A DNA stretch of 64,000 nt. Source: Chryseobacterium oleae (GTDB taxonomy: Bacteria; Bacteroidota; Bacteroidia; Flavobacteriales; Weeksellaceae). Made by a program: the position numbers and the translations under genes. The notes below the pieces were generated by a model. It was not told where the DNA came from and made no database searches. It saw only the letters and a list, made by a program, of their open reading frames with translations. Numbering within the stretch: position 1 is the stretch's first letter; each line of letters opens with the position of its first letter. Shown piece after piece: positions 36,608 through 45,628 of this stretch. Where the stretch lies: positions 1-64,000 of the forward strand of contig NZ_FOVD01000002.1 in the NCBI RefSeq assembly GCF_900115055.1, in the 5' to 3' direction.

Positions 36608-37156
36608 TTAGTTTTGTAAATCAGATGATGCTTTATTATGTGATATGATATTAAATTTTTTAAAAACTTCCTTAATTGTTTCTTCTTCTTCTGGTAATTC
36701 ATAACTAATCAAATTCATCTTTTTATCAAAAAGGAGAAACCATTGATAAGGGTCATAAGAAACATTATTATAAGGCTTAATAAATTCCACCTTTGAATTA
36801 TTTGATACTACTTTATTTGAAATGATTTTCTTTAAAAATTTAATGTCTTTGGTAGTATTACCTTGTAATAACAAATCTAGATTTTTGTATTTAAAAAATT
36901 CTAAATGCTCAGAGTTAGGTTTTACCATGATAGATTTAATGTTATCCCTTGTTATAGTAATCATATATCCTTTGCCTTTGTAGTAAAGGCTTGACACATG
37001 AATTAAAGATAAATCGGGCTTAAAGTTTTCATCATTATTTGTATAAATAAATGCATCAATAAAGTTATTAAACTTAAAATTTTTGGATATACAAGGGATT
37101 TGTGAAAAACCCAGTTGAAATAAAAAAAATAGCAATATTGTTAGTTTACTTTTCAT
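36608..37156 (-). CDS. Secreted candidate immunity protein
   Basis: 182 residues with a signal peptide (LTILLFFLFQLGFSQ). It overlaps the 3' end of the mini-RHS gene by 11 bases, the coupling typical of toxin and immunity genes. No known domain. A signal peptide on an immunity protein would fit a toxin acting in the periplasm or envelope, but this is inference. AT-rich compared with the genes before it. Confidence 0.55.
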   Translation of the reverse strand: MKSKLTILLFFLFQLGFSQIPCISKNFKFNNFIDAFIYTNNDENFKPDLSLIHVSSLYYKGKGYMITITRDNIKSIMVKPNSEHLEFFKYKNLDLLLQGNTTKDIKFLKKIISNKVVSNNSKVEFIKPYNNVSYDPYQWFLLFDKKMNLISYELPEEEETIKEVFKKFNIISHNKASSDLQN

Positions 37157-38318
37157 AAGTTCCGTTTTTATCGTAGGTAGTATAAGAGCCTTTTCTATAT
37201 GTTCTAAAAATGGTATTTTTGTAAATTGGATTTACAGTATTATCATAATCATATTTCCCTTCCCAAGCACTCCTATTTGAACCAACATTCCCCCATGGGA
37301 AATATCCACTTGGGAGACTGTTTAATGGATGATTATGGTCATGTTGAGTTAAAGTAAACACCCCTTCATATGCTGAAAAGTTAGTCATTCCATTAACTCT
37401 TGGGTCAATAGGAACAACACTTTTTAAACCATAAGTTGAAACAACGGACTTTGTAGTACCTTTTTCTCTTTCAGTATACGTTCCATTTGCAAACTCAATT
37501 TTTGTATTGTCAAATAAATATTTTGCCAATTCGGAAGCCTTATTAGAGTTATCAAGTTTTAAGGTTGTCATTAAATTAGATTTATTACCTTGGGCATCCA
37601 TTATTGGTTTATCTAGTGTAACCTCTTGCATGTTGGCTTCAACTGTGCCTTTTGCTCCCACTTCAACTCCTTTAGCATCAGCTTTTAAAGTTGTCCCATC
37701 TTTTTCAAATTGATTTGCAGTATAAATAACATCTGTATCAGAATCAGCAACTTTCGATAACTTACCCAAATTATCCCATTTAAAAATATCTGTTGCCTGT
37801 CTCCCATCAGGGTCAATAAACCGTAAAGGATTATTCATAGCATAGTTATATGGAGACCATCTTCTAAACTCTTCACTTAAAGGGTCAGGTGAAAACCATC
37901 TTCCTGCTGTATCCAAATAAGGTTGAGCATCTGGGTCACTTAAATCTATTTCTCTGAACTCAACAATTTCTTTTGTCTTTTTGTTGAATCTTACTGAACC
38001 AATACTTACAATAGAATCCTTATCATGAAACTCTAAATATTTTCCTTTGCTTAAAGTGGCTACTTTGGGATAGTACCCATATTTCTTAAAGGGATTCCCA
38101 GCTTCAATATTCTTTCTCCTTCTTTCAGCTTCCTCTGGAGTTAAAGGGTCTCTGGATTTCAAAACCTCATCCATATAAGGTCTGTTTCTTTCTTCTTTAG
38201 TCAGTTTAACAGGATTTACCCATTTCTTTTCAGCTTTGGGCTTACCTTGGGCTTTCTTGACTTGAGCTTGTGTAATTCCTGCCAGAAGCACAAAGCCAGT
38301 AAGTATAATTCTTTTCAT
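37146..38318 (-). CDS. Compact RHS-core protein with variable C-terminal domain
   Basis: 390 residues, signal peptide MKRIILTGFVLLAGITQAQ, preferred start 38318 (two residues inside an alternative ATG at 38324). It has no YD repeats. Near residues 138-172 comes the tail of an RHS-associated core (DTAGRWFSPDPLSEEFRRWS, then MNNPLRFIDPDG). The C-terminal ~220 residues are the variable tip; LTQHDHNHPLNSLPSGYF near 325 has histidines spaced like those of JAB/MPN-type metallo-hydrolase toxins, a low-confidence suggestion. It overlaps the next gene by 11 bases and follows two transglutaminase-like genes, three bases after the second. Confidence 0.7.
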   Translation of the reverse strand: MKRIILTGFVLLAGITQAQVKKAQGKPKAEKKWVNPVKLTKEERNRPYMDEVLKSRDPLTPEEAERRRKNIEAGNPFKKYGYYPKVATLSKGKYLEFHDKDSIVSIGSVRFNKKTKEIVEFREIDLSDPDAQPYLDTAGRWFSPDPLSEEFRRWSPYNYAMNNPLRFIDPDGRQATDIFKWDNLGKLSKVADSDTDVIYTANQFEKDGTTLKADAKGVEVGAKGTVEANMQEVTLDKPIMDAQGNKSNLMTTLKLDNSNKASELAKYLFDNTKIEFANGTYTEREKGTTKSVVSTYGLKSVVPIDPRVNGMTNFSAYEGVFTLTQHDHNHPLNSLPSGYFPWGNVGSNRSAWEGKYDYDNTVNPIYKNTIFRTYRKGSYTTYDKNGTYEK

Positions 38319-38327
38319 TGTCATTTG

Positions 38328-39440
38328 TTATTTCGTAAAGTTATTTAATAATTTTTTATTCTCATATTTATCTCTCTCTGTTTTAAGAGAAACAAGCCAG
38401 TCCAAATACATTCCCTCTGGCATCTGCCTGTATCCTATGTCATAAATATGCCCGTATTCCTGTGTCATAAGCTCCATGAGTTCTTTAGCCTTTGGGTCTT
38501 GTTGAGCCTTTTTAAGATTTTCAGGATTAGTGGAACTCAAATTCTGTTTATCCATCAACTTTTCAAACTGTTCTTTATGGGTTTCAGCTTTCAGAATTAA
38601 GGCTTTAGCAAAGTTGGGATAAACTTCTAGTGCTCTGTTTATAGCTTTTAGTGTAAATTCTCCATCATTGTCAGGGAAATTTCTATTGAATGCCTGTGCT
38701 AAATCAAAAAGGCATAGAGCAAGACTTTCTTTGTTATTCAGGGCTTTCATAAACACTCCATTTTTGATTGCATCTAAATGAATGTACCCAGATGCCATTA
38801 ACCATGAATCCTGTGGAAATATCCCACTTGTAAGCTCTGTATTATACCATCCATCAGATTTAATTTGATGTTTGACATAAACATGGTTCGGTGCTAATGT
38901 CAGATTAGCTTCTACTCCCAATTCTTCTGCCAGTATCTTATACAGGTAAGGCATAGAATTACAATTTCCTTTTTTGGTAGCCAGAAGTTTTGATACAAAC
39001 AAATTAGTAATGTCCTTATGACCGAATACATCCTCAAAATCATAGTTGAAAGGTTTGTACTGGATTACTGTATCTTTAATAGCAATTGGGAGGGTCTGGC
39101 ACATAATGGAATAAACTGCTGCATACTTGCTTACCTTATCCTTATCTGACTGTTTATAGTTTAAATCTCTGCTCTGAACAATAGCATTGGCAAAGCTCTT
39201 TAAAAAGGCTATTTCTCGATTTAATTTATCTGTATCTAACTTACCTTGGTAGTAAGCATTTTCCACACTAAAAACAGCCTCTTTGAAGCTGTATTGCTGT
39301 TTGTCATTCAGCATGTTGTCTATGGTCTGGTAGGCATCGTTATAAAACTGGTTGTTTTGTGCCCTAACCGTTCCAGTACCGAGCCACAGAAGTAACAGAG
39401 GTAAAAGGAATATGGTTTTATATTTTGAATATCTTTTCAT
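38328..39440 (-). CDS. Secreted transglutaminase-like protein (paralogue B)
   Basis: 370 residues with a signal peptide (TIFLLPLLLLWLGTGTVRAQ). A transglutaminase/papain-like core is suggested by KKGNCNSMPYLYKILAEEL near 155-173 (Cys nucleophile in GNCNSMP) and LAPNHVYVKHQ near 182 (His), followed by WYNTELTSG near 198 where the Asp/Asn of the triad should be. A TPR-like stretch follows (FTLKAINRALEVYPNFAKAL near 262). The same layout occurs in the upstream gene. Its start codon shares one base with that gene's stop (TAATG). Confidence 0.7.
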   Translation of the reverse strand: MKRYSKYKTIFLLPLLLLWLGTGTVRAQNNQFYNDAYQTIDNMLNDKQQYSFKEAVFSVENAYYQGKLDTDKLNREIAFLKSFANAIVQSRDLNYKQSDKDKVSKYAAVYSIMCQTLPIAIKDTVIQYKPFNYDFEDVFGHKDITNLFVSKLLATKKGNCNSMPYLYKILAEELGVEANLTLAPNHVYVKHQIKSDGWYNTELTSGIFPQDSWLMASGYIHLDAIKNGVFMKALNNKESLALCLFDLAQAFNRNFPDNDGEFTLKAINRALEVYPNFAKALILKAETHKEQFEKLMDKQNLSSTNPENLKKAQQDPKAKELMELMTQEYGHIYDIGYRQMPEGMYLDWLVSLKTERDKYENKKLLNNFTK

Positions 39441-40891
39441 TATAAATGTTTTGGGTCTATTGGAAAATACTGGGCTTTCTCCTTAGACTGGTCAGATTCT
39501 TTTTTCTTTTGTTTCTGGGCTTCCTGCTGTTTCTGCTTTTGCTTTTCAGCATTAATCTGTCTCATTCTTTCAGCAAGAGCCTCACTTTTCTGCCTGTTGG
39601 CTTCACCTTTCATATTACCCAGCCACTGCTCGTAAGCTCCCTCTGGCATCATCACAAATCCCAAGCTATCAATATTGTTAAATTGGGCTTTTGTTTCCTG
39701 TAGTAAATCCAGTGCTTTGGGATAAAATCTAATGTTTTGGAGTTCCTCTGGGTTTTCAAGGTCTTTAATTCCTAATTGATTGGCTACATAAGTCAATCTT
39801 GCCTGTTGATACATGGATTTAAGTTGATTGGCATAAATGTTATTAGGTGAGTATTCCAGAGCTTTGTCTAATGTATTCCCCACAAACTCATCCATTCCGT
39901 ATTTGTGAATGTATCCATTGGCTAAGTCAGCATAGAACTGTGCTAAAAGTTCTTGTTTACTCAGACTTTTCATGTAAATGTCATTCTGTAAAGCTTCTGA
40001 TTTTATATAGCCTGATTCCAGAATTAAAGAATTGGCAGTAAAAATGCCATTGGTAAGCTCTGCATTCTGCCATTCTCCCTCTTCATCCAGAAACTTAATG
40101 TAAGTATGATTAGGGGCATAGGCTAAATAGGCTTCTGTGTTCATTTCTTCTGCCAGCATCAGATACAACAAAGGCATTGAATGACATTGTCCTGAGCCTG
40201 TTTTTAACAGTTTGGAAACAAACATCTTTGAATGGTCTTTTTGACCCATGTAATCCTCAAAATCATACTTGATGGCTTTGTGCTGAACTCCTCCCAATTT
40301 CATGTCTTTAGAGAAGTATTCAAACACCATCAGATTTTTGTCTGTATTGCTTTCTGTATCTTGTTTTCTTTCCTTCATTTTCTGCAAGAGTTGTTTTGCA
40401 GTTTTCTGAATTCCAGATTTAAACTGATTATAGTTTTGCTTACCTCCATAGTAAGCATTTTCTACAATGAAATTGGCTTCACTTACAGGGTAGTTTTCAG
40501 TATTAAGTGATGCTAATTGAGTGTAAGCATCGTAATAGGCTTGTGTTCCTGCCTTTCCTGACAAAGATGGAAGGTTATAATAAGAATCCTCTGAAGCTTG
40601 CTGTTTTGTATATTCCTGCTGTTTGGCTGCAAACTTCTGCTCCTGGGCAACTCTCTTAAGGTCCTCCTGAACCATTCTCTGGTTCTGCTGGTCTATCTGT
40701 GAACTTCTTTGATTATATAATCCACCATGAGGAACAGAGGGAACATTTGACCTTGCTGGCTTATTATAGTTTTGATTAGAGTAATTTTGAATACTATTTG
40801 TACTCGGTCTAGACATAGCTGGAAAGTTGGGAATCTGTCCAACTCCATATATACTTAGAGATAACAAGCTCAAGACTTGTAATTTTTTCAT
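39440..40891 (-). CDS. Secreted transglutaminase-like protein (paralogue A)
   Basis: 483 residues from ATG 40891, which opens a signal peptide (MKKLQVLSLLSLSIYGVGQ); an earlier in-frame ATG at 40945 adds a poor leader. A Gln/Asn/Ser-rich linker follows, then the core: GSGQCHSMPLLYLMLAEEM (Cys) near 225, YAPNHTYIKF near 249 (His) and WQNAELTNGIF near 264; then helical TPR-like repeats and a Gln/Lys-rich tail ending PIDPKHL. It heads a five-gene minus-strand operon with paralogue B, the mini-RHS gene and two small genes. Protein-crosslinking or processing of the RHS product is conjecture. Confidence 0.7.
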   Translation of the reverse strand: MKKLQVLSLLSLSIYGVGQIPNFPAMSRPSTNSIQNYSNQNYNKPARSNVPSVPHGGLYNQRSSQIDQQNQRMVQEDLKRVAQEQKFAAKQQEYTKQQASEDSYYNLPSLSGKAGTQAYYDAYTQLASLNTENYPVSEANFIVENAYYGGKQNYNQFKSGIQKTAKQLLQKMKERKQDTESNTDKNLMVFEYFSKDMKLGGVQHKAIKYDFEDYMGQKDHSKMFVSKLLKTGSGQCHSMPLLYLMLAEEMNTEAYLAYAPNHTYIKFLDEEGEWQNAELTNGIFTANSLILESGYIKSEALQNDIYMKSLSKQELLAQFYADLANGYIHKYGMDEFVGNTLDKALEYSPNNIYANQLKSMYQQARLTYVANQLGIKDLENPEELQNIRFYPKALDLLQETKAQFNNIDSLGFVMMPEGAYEQWLGNMKGEANRQKSEALAERMRQINAEKQKQKQQEAQKQKKKESDQSKEKAQYFPIDPKHL

Positions 40892-41037
40892 CATAAATTT
40901 TTTTTTCTTGTGCTTTGATTGGTTTACAATTTTACAAAATTTCATTGAACTGTGAAAATTACAAATCGTTCAGATAGTTAAACTTAGGATAGATTTATCC
41001 CTTAAAACCTTATTTAACATCTTACAAAAGTAAAAGC

Positions 41038-41063
41038 AAAACACGACAGAAGTTGTCGTGTTT
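41038..41063 (-). terminator. Terminator of the TIR-domain gene
   Basis: Arms AAAACACGACA (41038-41048) and TTGTCGTGTTT (41053-41063) pair almost fully; on the minus strand they are followed by TTTTGCTTTTACTTTTG. Confidence 0.8.
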
Positions 41064-41072
41064 AAAATGAAG

Positions 41073-42512
41073 TTATCTTTCTGTTGCTATTTTAGTAATA
41101 TCTATGACTGAATCAATAAAAGGAATGTGATTAAAACCGCCACTCCCATATCGTATTCTCTCTCTTTGAGAATTTTTATTCTTATATGTATTTAGTACAA
41201 TCTTTAGTTCATTTTCATCACTAACTTTAAAAATGTGTTTAACCTTTTCAAAATGTCTCTTAGAAGTCAATCTCTTAAAAAAATCAAAATCATTATTAAG
41301 CTTGTAAAGATGTGTTAAAGGAAACCAATTTACATATGAACTTGAAAAATGTAATTCTGAAATATAATGACAGATAGTATCGGCTAAAATAAATGTCATT
41401 TTATTTATTCGAGGAGATAAATTCGCAATTACAAAATCTCCAAACCCAGTAACTTTATTAAACTCTCTTGAATAGTATGTTTGTAAATTTTCGTGATAAC
41501 CACATAGGTAGCAATAATTTTTAGCTCCATCTTGTCTCATATAATCATCTTCATAATAGTAACCTGAATATAATAAATCCCCTGCAAGTACATAATTTGT
41601 ATTTTTTATACAGACTGCTATTGTATAAATAAACAACTCATGAAAAATAACCTTGAAGTTATCAGGTGTCTGATTTCCTCCATTACCCAACTCTCTTGGC
41701 TTATCGTATTTTGGAGCTTGTTCAAAGAAATTTATTAACAAGTCTACATCAAGAGTAAATTCAGGTTTCGTAACAATCTCTAAGAATTGTATGAAATCTT
41801 CTCTGATTTCTTTATAGGAATGTAAATTATTAACTAACTCAACTCCAAAAACATTGATGTCACGAGAGGTAGATTTAAACTCATAGTTCCAAAGGTTATC
41901 TAAAAATATTTCAATAAATTCTTTTGATGAACTATTGATTTTCTCTGGATTTTTAGTCAATTGATTTTCTAATCTCCTTAAAATGAAATTAGTTTGGTTA
42001 TTGTTTGAAGAGGATTCAGTAATGTAAGATGGTATTTTTCCAACTTTAGGTTTAGGCAAAGCTGGAGCTTCCAAAATATTTCTTAGAAGCTCTTCATAAC
42101 CATCTTCAAAATACTCTTCTTTAGATAAATCAAAATATTTTCTTGATGCTAAGTAAATAGGTAAAATAACTTTTCCATTTTCATCTCGTTCAGCAACTAC
42201 TGGAATAAATTTCTCTTGTTTTTGATTACTGAAAATTTCTGGTGTGATGATTTGGGTTTCAGCACCAACACCTCCATCTCTATTATTGGATTTTATCTGA
42301 TAATTTTTGTCACATATAATTAAAACTTTGGAAATGTCTTCTGACTTTACCATTGATTCCATGAATTCAAACACATCATGCCCTCCCTGTAAATCCCATT
42401 TGTCTAAAGCTACTTCAACACCATCATTCATTAACCGTTTGGCTAAGTTCAAAACCCATTCTTGATGTTCGTTTGTTCCCCAGCTATAAGAAATAAATAT
42501 TTTTTTTTGCAT
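41073..42512 (-). CDS. TIR/SEFIR-domain protein with unknown C-terminal domain
   Basis: 479 residues. The first ~150 are a TIR/SEFIR domain: KIFISYSWGTNEHQEWVLNL at residues 4-23, VALDKWDLQGGHDVFEFM near 34, KVLIICDKNYQIK near 62 and GGVGAETQIITPEIF near 79 with a conserved glutamate where TIR NADases carry their catalytic residue. Such domains in bacteria degrade NAD+ or make signalling nucleotides in antiphage systems. Residues ~150-479 match nothing I recognise; YCYLCGYHE near 325 could be a zinc site. It is a single gene, ended by its own terminator and lying next to tRNA-Ser, a common integration point. Defence is inferred from the domain. Confidence 0.75.
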   Translation of the reverse strand: MQKKIFISYSWGTNEHQEWVLNLAKRLMNDGVEVALDKWDLQGGHDVFEFMESMVKSEDISKVLIICDKNYQIKSNNRDGGVGAETQIITPEIFSNQKQEKFIPVVAERDENGKVILPIYLASRKYFDLSKEEYFEDGYEELLRNILEAPALPKPKVGKIPSYITESSSNNNQTNFILRRLENQLTKNPEKINSSSKEFIEIFLDNLWNYEFKSTSRDINVFGVELVNNLHSYKEIREDFIQFLEIVTKPEFTLDVDLLINFFEQAPKYDKPRELGNGGNQTPDNFKVIFHELFIYTIAVCIKNTNYVLAGDLLYSGYYYEDDYMRQDGAKNYCYLCGYHENLQTYYSREFNKVTGFGDFVIANLSPRINKMTFILADTICHYISELHFSSSYVNWFPLTHLYKLNNDFDFFKRLTSKRHFEKVKHIFKVSDENELKIVLNTYKNKNSQRERIRYGSGGFNHIPFIDSVIDITKIATER

Positions 42513-42879
42513 AGTTGTCTGTATTTAACGTATAAAGTGGTCAACTATCGTACCTATTAGGGGCTAATGGACAAAAAGTCACAATAGTAGTATACTGTTA
42601 TTTCCAGAATATGTAAAAGCAATTGTATGTCTGGCTTAACTACCCATATGGAAAACAAGCCCCTCCCTTTGTTTCGGTTTTGGTAATGCCCCCTCTTTTT
42701 GAAATCAGACTTATTTCTATTTATTTGAAAAAAGATAAAATATTTTTAGTTTGGGGATTTTTCGAGGGATACAACAGTCAGTTTTGACCCTGAAAATTTA
42801 CTAAATGTGGTACTGAGGTAAGAAATCACTATCTTTGTTATATAAGAAATGTGGGGAAAATGTGGAGAAAAAGACTTTA
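42513..42879. other. Non-coding stretch between the TIR gene and tRNA-Ser
   Basis: About 370 bases, AT-rich, with no ORF, hairpin or integrase fragment that I can support. A TATCTTTG at 42834-42841 (plus strand) has no gene behind it. Possible attachment-site scar next to the tRNA 3' end, but no direct repeat of the tRNA end was seen in the window. Confidence 0.5.
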
Positions 42880-42914
42880 ATAAAAAACAAAACCCACTGA
42901 TTTTCAGTAGGTTT
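42880..42914 (-). terminator. Terminator of tRNA-Ser
   Basis: Minus strand AAACCTACTG / CAGTGGGTTT with one mismatch, loop AAAAT, then TTGTTTTTTATT. It begins about 14 bases past the tRNA 3' end. Confidence 0.7.
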
Positions 42915-42928
42915 ATGTTTAATACTTG

Positions 42929-43015
42929 CAGAGAGGAAGGGATTCGAACCCTCGATACAGTTACCCGTATACTACCTTTCCAGGGTAGCTCCTTCAACCA
43001 CTCGGACACCTCTCT
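42929..43015 (-). tRNA. tRNA-Ser (anticodon GGA)
   Basis: The minus strand folds as a class II tRNA: acceptor AGAGAGG / CCTCTCT, D arm with GAGTGGTTGAAGGA, anticodon stem-loop CTACC-CTGGAAA-GGTAG with anticodon GGA, a long variable arm (TATACGGGTAACTGTA) and T arm GAGGG-TTCGAAT-CCCTT. CCA is not encoded, as usual in this group. The reading frames that cross it are spurious. Confidence 0.95.
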
Positions 43016-43026
43016 ATTTGAGATTG

Positions 43027-43034
43027 CAAAAATA
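43027..43034 (-). promoter_or_regulatory. -7 box TATTTTTG of tRNA-Ser
   Basis: Exact match to TAnnTTTG on the minus strand, 12 bases upstream of the tRNA 5' end. Confidence 0.5.
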
Positions 43035-43070
43035 GAGTAATTTCTGGAATCTGCAAATTATTATTCAAAA

Positions 43071-44087
43071 TTAGTCAGTAATTTCTCCGCAAAGACTTCT
43101 GGTGAAGTTGTCGGCAAAGGTTCCTGAGTAATTCGGGTTGTCTATAAGGTGCATCGCTTTGGTAATAGCGCTTTCGGCGGTCATATCCCTTCCGCTGATC
43201 GCTCCGATTCTTGAAAATATATTGCTGTTTTCGTATTTCCCGAAAGAGATACCTCCTGAAATACATTGACTTACCACCACGATCTCAGTGCCGTTGCTTC
43301 TGATTTCTTCAAGAGTTTCCTGCGTTTTTTCACTGCTGAAAATGGTTCCCGAACCGAAAACCTGAAGAATTAAAACCTTCATTTTAGGGATTTCTTTGAA
43401 ATGACTCAGATGCATTCCCGGAAAAATTCGCCAGAATAAAATATCTTCAGAAATATGTTCGTCTACGTGAAATTCCACCTCCGGTTCACAACGGTAAAGA
43501 TTGTCCTTAACAATATTTAAATGAACTCCTGACTGTCCCAGAATAGGATAATTCGGGCTTGAATAGGCATCAAAATACTCCGCAGAATATTTCAGCGTTC
43601 TGTTTCCTCTTAATAATTTATATTCGAAATAAACGGCTACTTCCTGAATGACTGCTTCATCGTTTTCATAAAGACTGGCGTAATAAAGGCTGGTCAGAAG
43701 ATTTTCCTTGGCATCCGTTCTCAGATCTCCGATCGGAAGCTGGGAACCCGTCATAATAACAGGTTTTCTAAGTCCTTTCAGCATAAAACTTAAAGCAGAT
43801 GCCGTATAAGACATCGTATCCGTTCCATGAAGGATCAGAAAGCCGTCATACAGCTCGTAATTCTTGAGAATATAGTTCGCGATCACCTTCCATTCCTCAG
43901 GCCCCATATCGGAAGAGTCCAGCGGTTTTGCGAAAGGATGTACAAACACCTCGCATTCCATTAATTTCATCTCAGGCATTTTTTCAAAAATATTTCCAAA
44001 ATCAAATGCGCGGAGGCTTCCGGTTTCATAATCTTTTTCCATACCGATGGTTCCTCCGGTATAAATGAGCAGGACTTTTCTTTTCAT
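43071..44087 (-). CDS. Type I L-asparaginase
   Basis: 338 residues. LIYTGGTIGMEKDYETGSLR near residues 7-26 carries the first catalytic threonine (TGGTIGM), and GFLILHGTDTMSYTASALS near 81-99 the second threonine/aspartate/lysine block. The enzyme hydrolyses asparagine to aspartate and ammonia in the cytoplasm; absence of a signal peptide supports the type I (AnsA-like) form. Divergent from the RNA methyltransferase at 44169. The minus-strand -7 box TAATTTTG is at 44134-44141. Confidence 0.93.
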   Translation of the reverse strand: MKRKVLLIYTGGTIGMEKDYETGSLRAFDFGNIFEKMPEMKLMECEVFVHPFAKPLDSSDMGPEEWKVIANYILKNYELYDGFLILHGTDTMSYTASALSFMLKGLRKPVIMTGSQLPIGDLRTDAKENLLTSLYYASLYENDEAVIQEVAVYFEYKLLRGNRTLKYSAEYFDAYSSPNYPILGQSGVHLNIVKDNLYRCEPEVEFHVDEHISEDILFWRIFPGMHLSHFKEIPKMKVLILQVFGSGTIFSSEKTQETLEEIRSNGTEIVVVSQCISGGISFGKYENSNIFSRIGAISGRDMTAESAITKAMHLIDNPNYSGTFADNFTRSLCGEITD

Positions 44088-44133
44088 GAATTACTTTTTA
44101 GTAAGAAATTGAGCCTCGTTCAGGTTCATAGCT

Positions 44134-44141
44134 CAAAATTA
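44134..44141 (-). promoter_or_regulatory. -7 box TAATTTTG for the asparaginase gene
   Basis: Exact TAnnTTTG on the minus strand, 46 bases upstream of the start. A near-match TTAATTTG for the divergent gene lies eight bases away, so the promoters overlap. Confidence 0.45.
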
Positions 44142-44168
44142 CGTTAATTTGCAAAGATTTGAAAATGA

Positions 44169-44840
44169 ATGGAAGATTTAGCGCAAACTTTTGAATATTT
44201 AAAGCAGTTTTTAACAGAGGAAAGACTCTCAAAAATAGAACATTTCTCTCAGGAAAGTTCAGATTTTGTACTTCCTGTGATGGATGATGTCTACCAGTTC
44301 AGAAATGCGGCGGCTATCATCAGATCTGTAGAAGCCAATGCGTTTCACAAGGTTGTGGCCATGGAGGAAGAGAATGTTTTTGATCCCAACCTTACCGTAA
44401 CCAAAGGGGCTGAAACCTGGGTAGAAGTAGAGAAAATGGCTAAAAACATTGCTTCTCTGCAGAATATCAAAGACAGAGGCTATAAAATTTTGGCGGTTTC
44501 TCTTGAAAAAAATGCAGTGATGCTCCCTGATTATCAGATTACAGAACCTATCGCTTTGGTATTTGGAACCGAGATGGAAGGGGTATCGGAGGAAGTCATA
44601 GATTTTGCAGACGAAACCCTGGCGATCCCGATGTACGGCTTAACGAGAAGCTACAATGTTTCCGTAGCCGCAGGAATCTGTATGTATGAACTGAAGCAGA
44701 AACTGATCAAATCAGGCATCGATTATAAGCTAAGCGAAGAAAAAAAGATGAAAATGAAGATCCGTTGGGCCGTGAACTCCATGCGAAGCGGAAAGCAGAT
44801 CATTGAAAAATATTTGAGAGATCATCATCTGGAACTGTAG
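44169..44840 (+). CDS. TrmH/SpoU family RNA 2'-O-methyltransferase
   Basis: 223 residues with the three SpoU motifs: FRNAAAIIRSVEANAF near 43 (motif 1), IALVFGTEMEGVSEEVIDFA near 127-146 (motif 2) and IPMYGLTRSYNVSVAAGICM near 151-170 (motif 3, with the trefoil-knot asparagine). The length and motif 2-3 spacing suggest a tRNA (guanosine-18) methyltransferase TrmH type, but the rRNA-acting paralogues cannot be excluded. Cytoplasmic. Followed by a low-complexity repeat at 44880-44932. Confidence 0.88.
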   Translation: MEDLAQTFEYLKQFLTEERLSKIEHFSQESSDFVLPVMDDVYQFRNAAAIIRSVEANAFHKVVAMEEENVFDPNLTVTKGAETWVEVEKMAKNIASLQNIKDRGYKILAVSLEKNAVMLPDYQITEPIALVFGTEMEGVSEEVIDFADETLAIPMYGLTRSYNVSVAAGICMYELKQKLIKSGIDYKLSEEKKMKMKIRWAVNSMRSGKQIIEKYLRDHHLEL

Positions 44841-44879
44841 AATGATGTGATGATGAGTTGAGTTGATAATTTGCTGATC

Positions 44880-44932
44880 TATTTGTGTACAGCAACTTCT
44901 AACTTCTAATCTCTAACATCTAATTTCTACCC
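44880..44932. repeat. Low-complexity tail repeat (AACTTCTAACTTCTAATCTCTAA type)
   Basis: Degenerate 7-8-base units between the converging methyltransferase genes; related in style to 33821-33945, 59822-59866 and 62085-62127. Confidence 0.6.
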
Positions 44933-45628
44933 CTTCATCATATTGAAATAATTCCACGCCGCCACAAAAACCCCTGCCGTTTCAGTTCTCAGCCTTTGGT
45001 TTCCAAGTGAAACAGCTTTTACGTTACTGTCGGATAGAAACTGGATCTCTCTTTCAGAAAAATCTCCTTCAGGACCGATTAAGAAAGTGATCTGTTCCAA
45101 AGCAGGAATATGATTAAGCTCAATTCTTTCCAGATTTTCATGACAGTGCGCCACGAACGTCTTTTCTGGATTAATATTTTTCAGAAAATCAGGAAGCTTA
45201 ATTAAATCATTAACAACAGGAAAATGAAATCGCAAACTTTGTTTTGAGGCCGCAATGGCTTGTTTTCTAAGTTTGTCGATACTGATATTTTTACGCTCTG
45301 TTTTTTCAGTTTGTAAAATGGTAATTTCGGAAATCCCCATTTCTACAGCTTTTTCTACAAAAAACTCAATTCGGTCAATGTTTTTCGTCGGAGCAATAGC
45401 AATGTGCAGTTTTGGATTGAAATCCTGAGTGTCTTTTTTAATTTCGGAAACATTCAGACTTGCTTTTTTTCCTTCGATCACCAATGTTCCGGAAGCAACA
45501 TTTCCTTTTCCGTCTGTTACGTGAATGTTTTCACCGTCTTTCATACGAAGAACTTTCACAATATGCTGCTGTTCTTCGTCATTAATTATTGCCGTTCCGT
45601 TATTGATTTCGCCAAAAAAAAGTTTCAT
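44927..45628 (-). CDS. rsmE: 16S rRNA (uracil-1498-N3)-methyltransferase
   Basis: 233 residues. RsmE methylates U1498 of 16S rRNA near the decoding site. Signatures: an N-terminal PUA-like segment (HIVKVLRMKDGENIHVTDG near 23-41), LIGPEGDFSEREIQFLSDS near 180-198 and SLGNQRLRTETAGVFVAAW near 206-224, the knot and SAM-binding region. Converges with the TrmH-type gene on the other strand. Single gene on this strand. Confidence 0.95.
   Translation of the reverse strand: MKLFFGEINNGTAIINDEEQQHIVKVLRMKDGENIHVTDGKGNVASGTLVIEGKKASLNVSEIKKDTQDFNPKLHIAIAPTKNIDRIEFFVEKAVEMGISEITILQTEKTERKNISIDKLRKQAIAASKQSLRFHFPVVNDLIKLPDFLKNINPEKTFVAHCHENLERIELNHIPALEQITFLIGPEGDFSEREIQFLSDSNVKAVSLGNQRLRTETAGVFVAAWNYFNMMKG

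Noticed and set aside
42513..42928. Integrated element scar next to tRNA-Ser
   Set aside because: No integrase and no direct repeat of the tRNA 3' end could be seen, so only a speculation kept in the TIR finding.
42746..43040. Open frames crossing the tRNA-Ser on both strands
   Set aside because: They translate the tRNA sequence itself (EGIRTLDTVTRI-type protein), a known artefact of tRNA genes.
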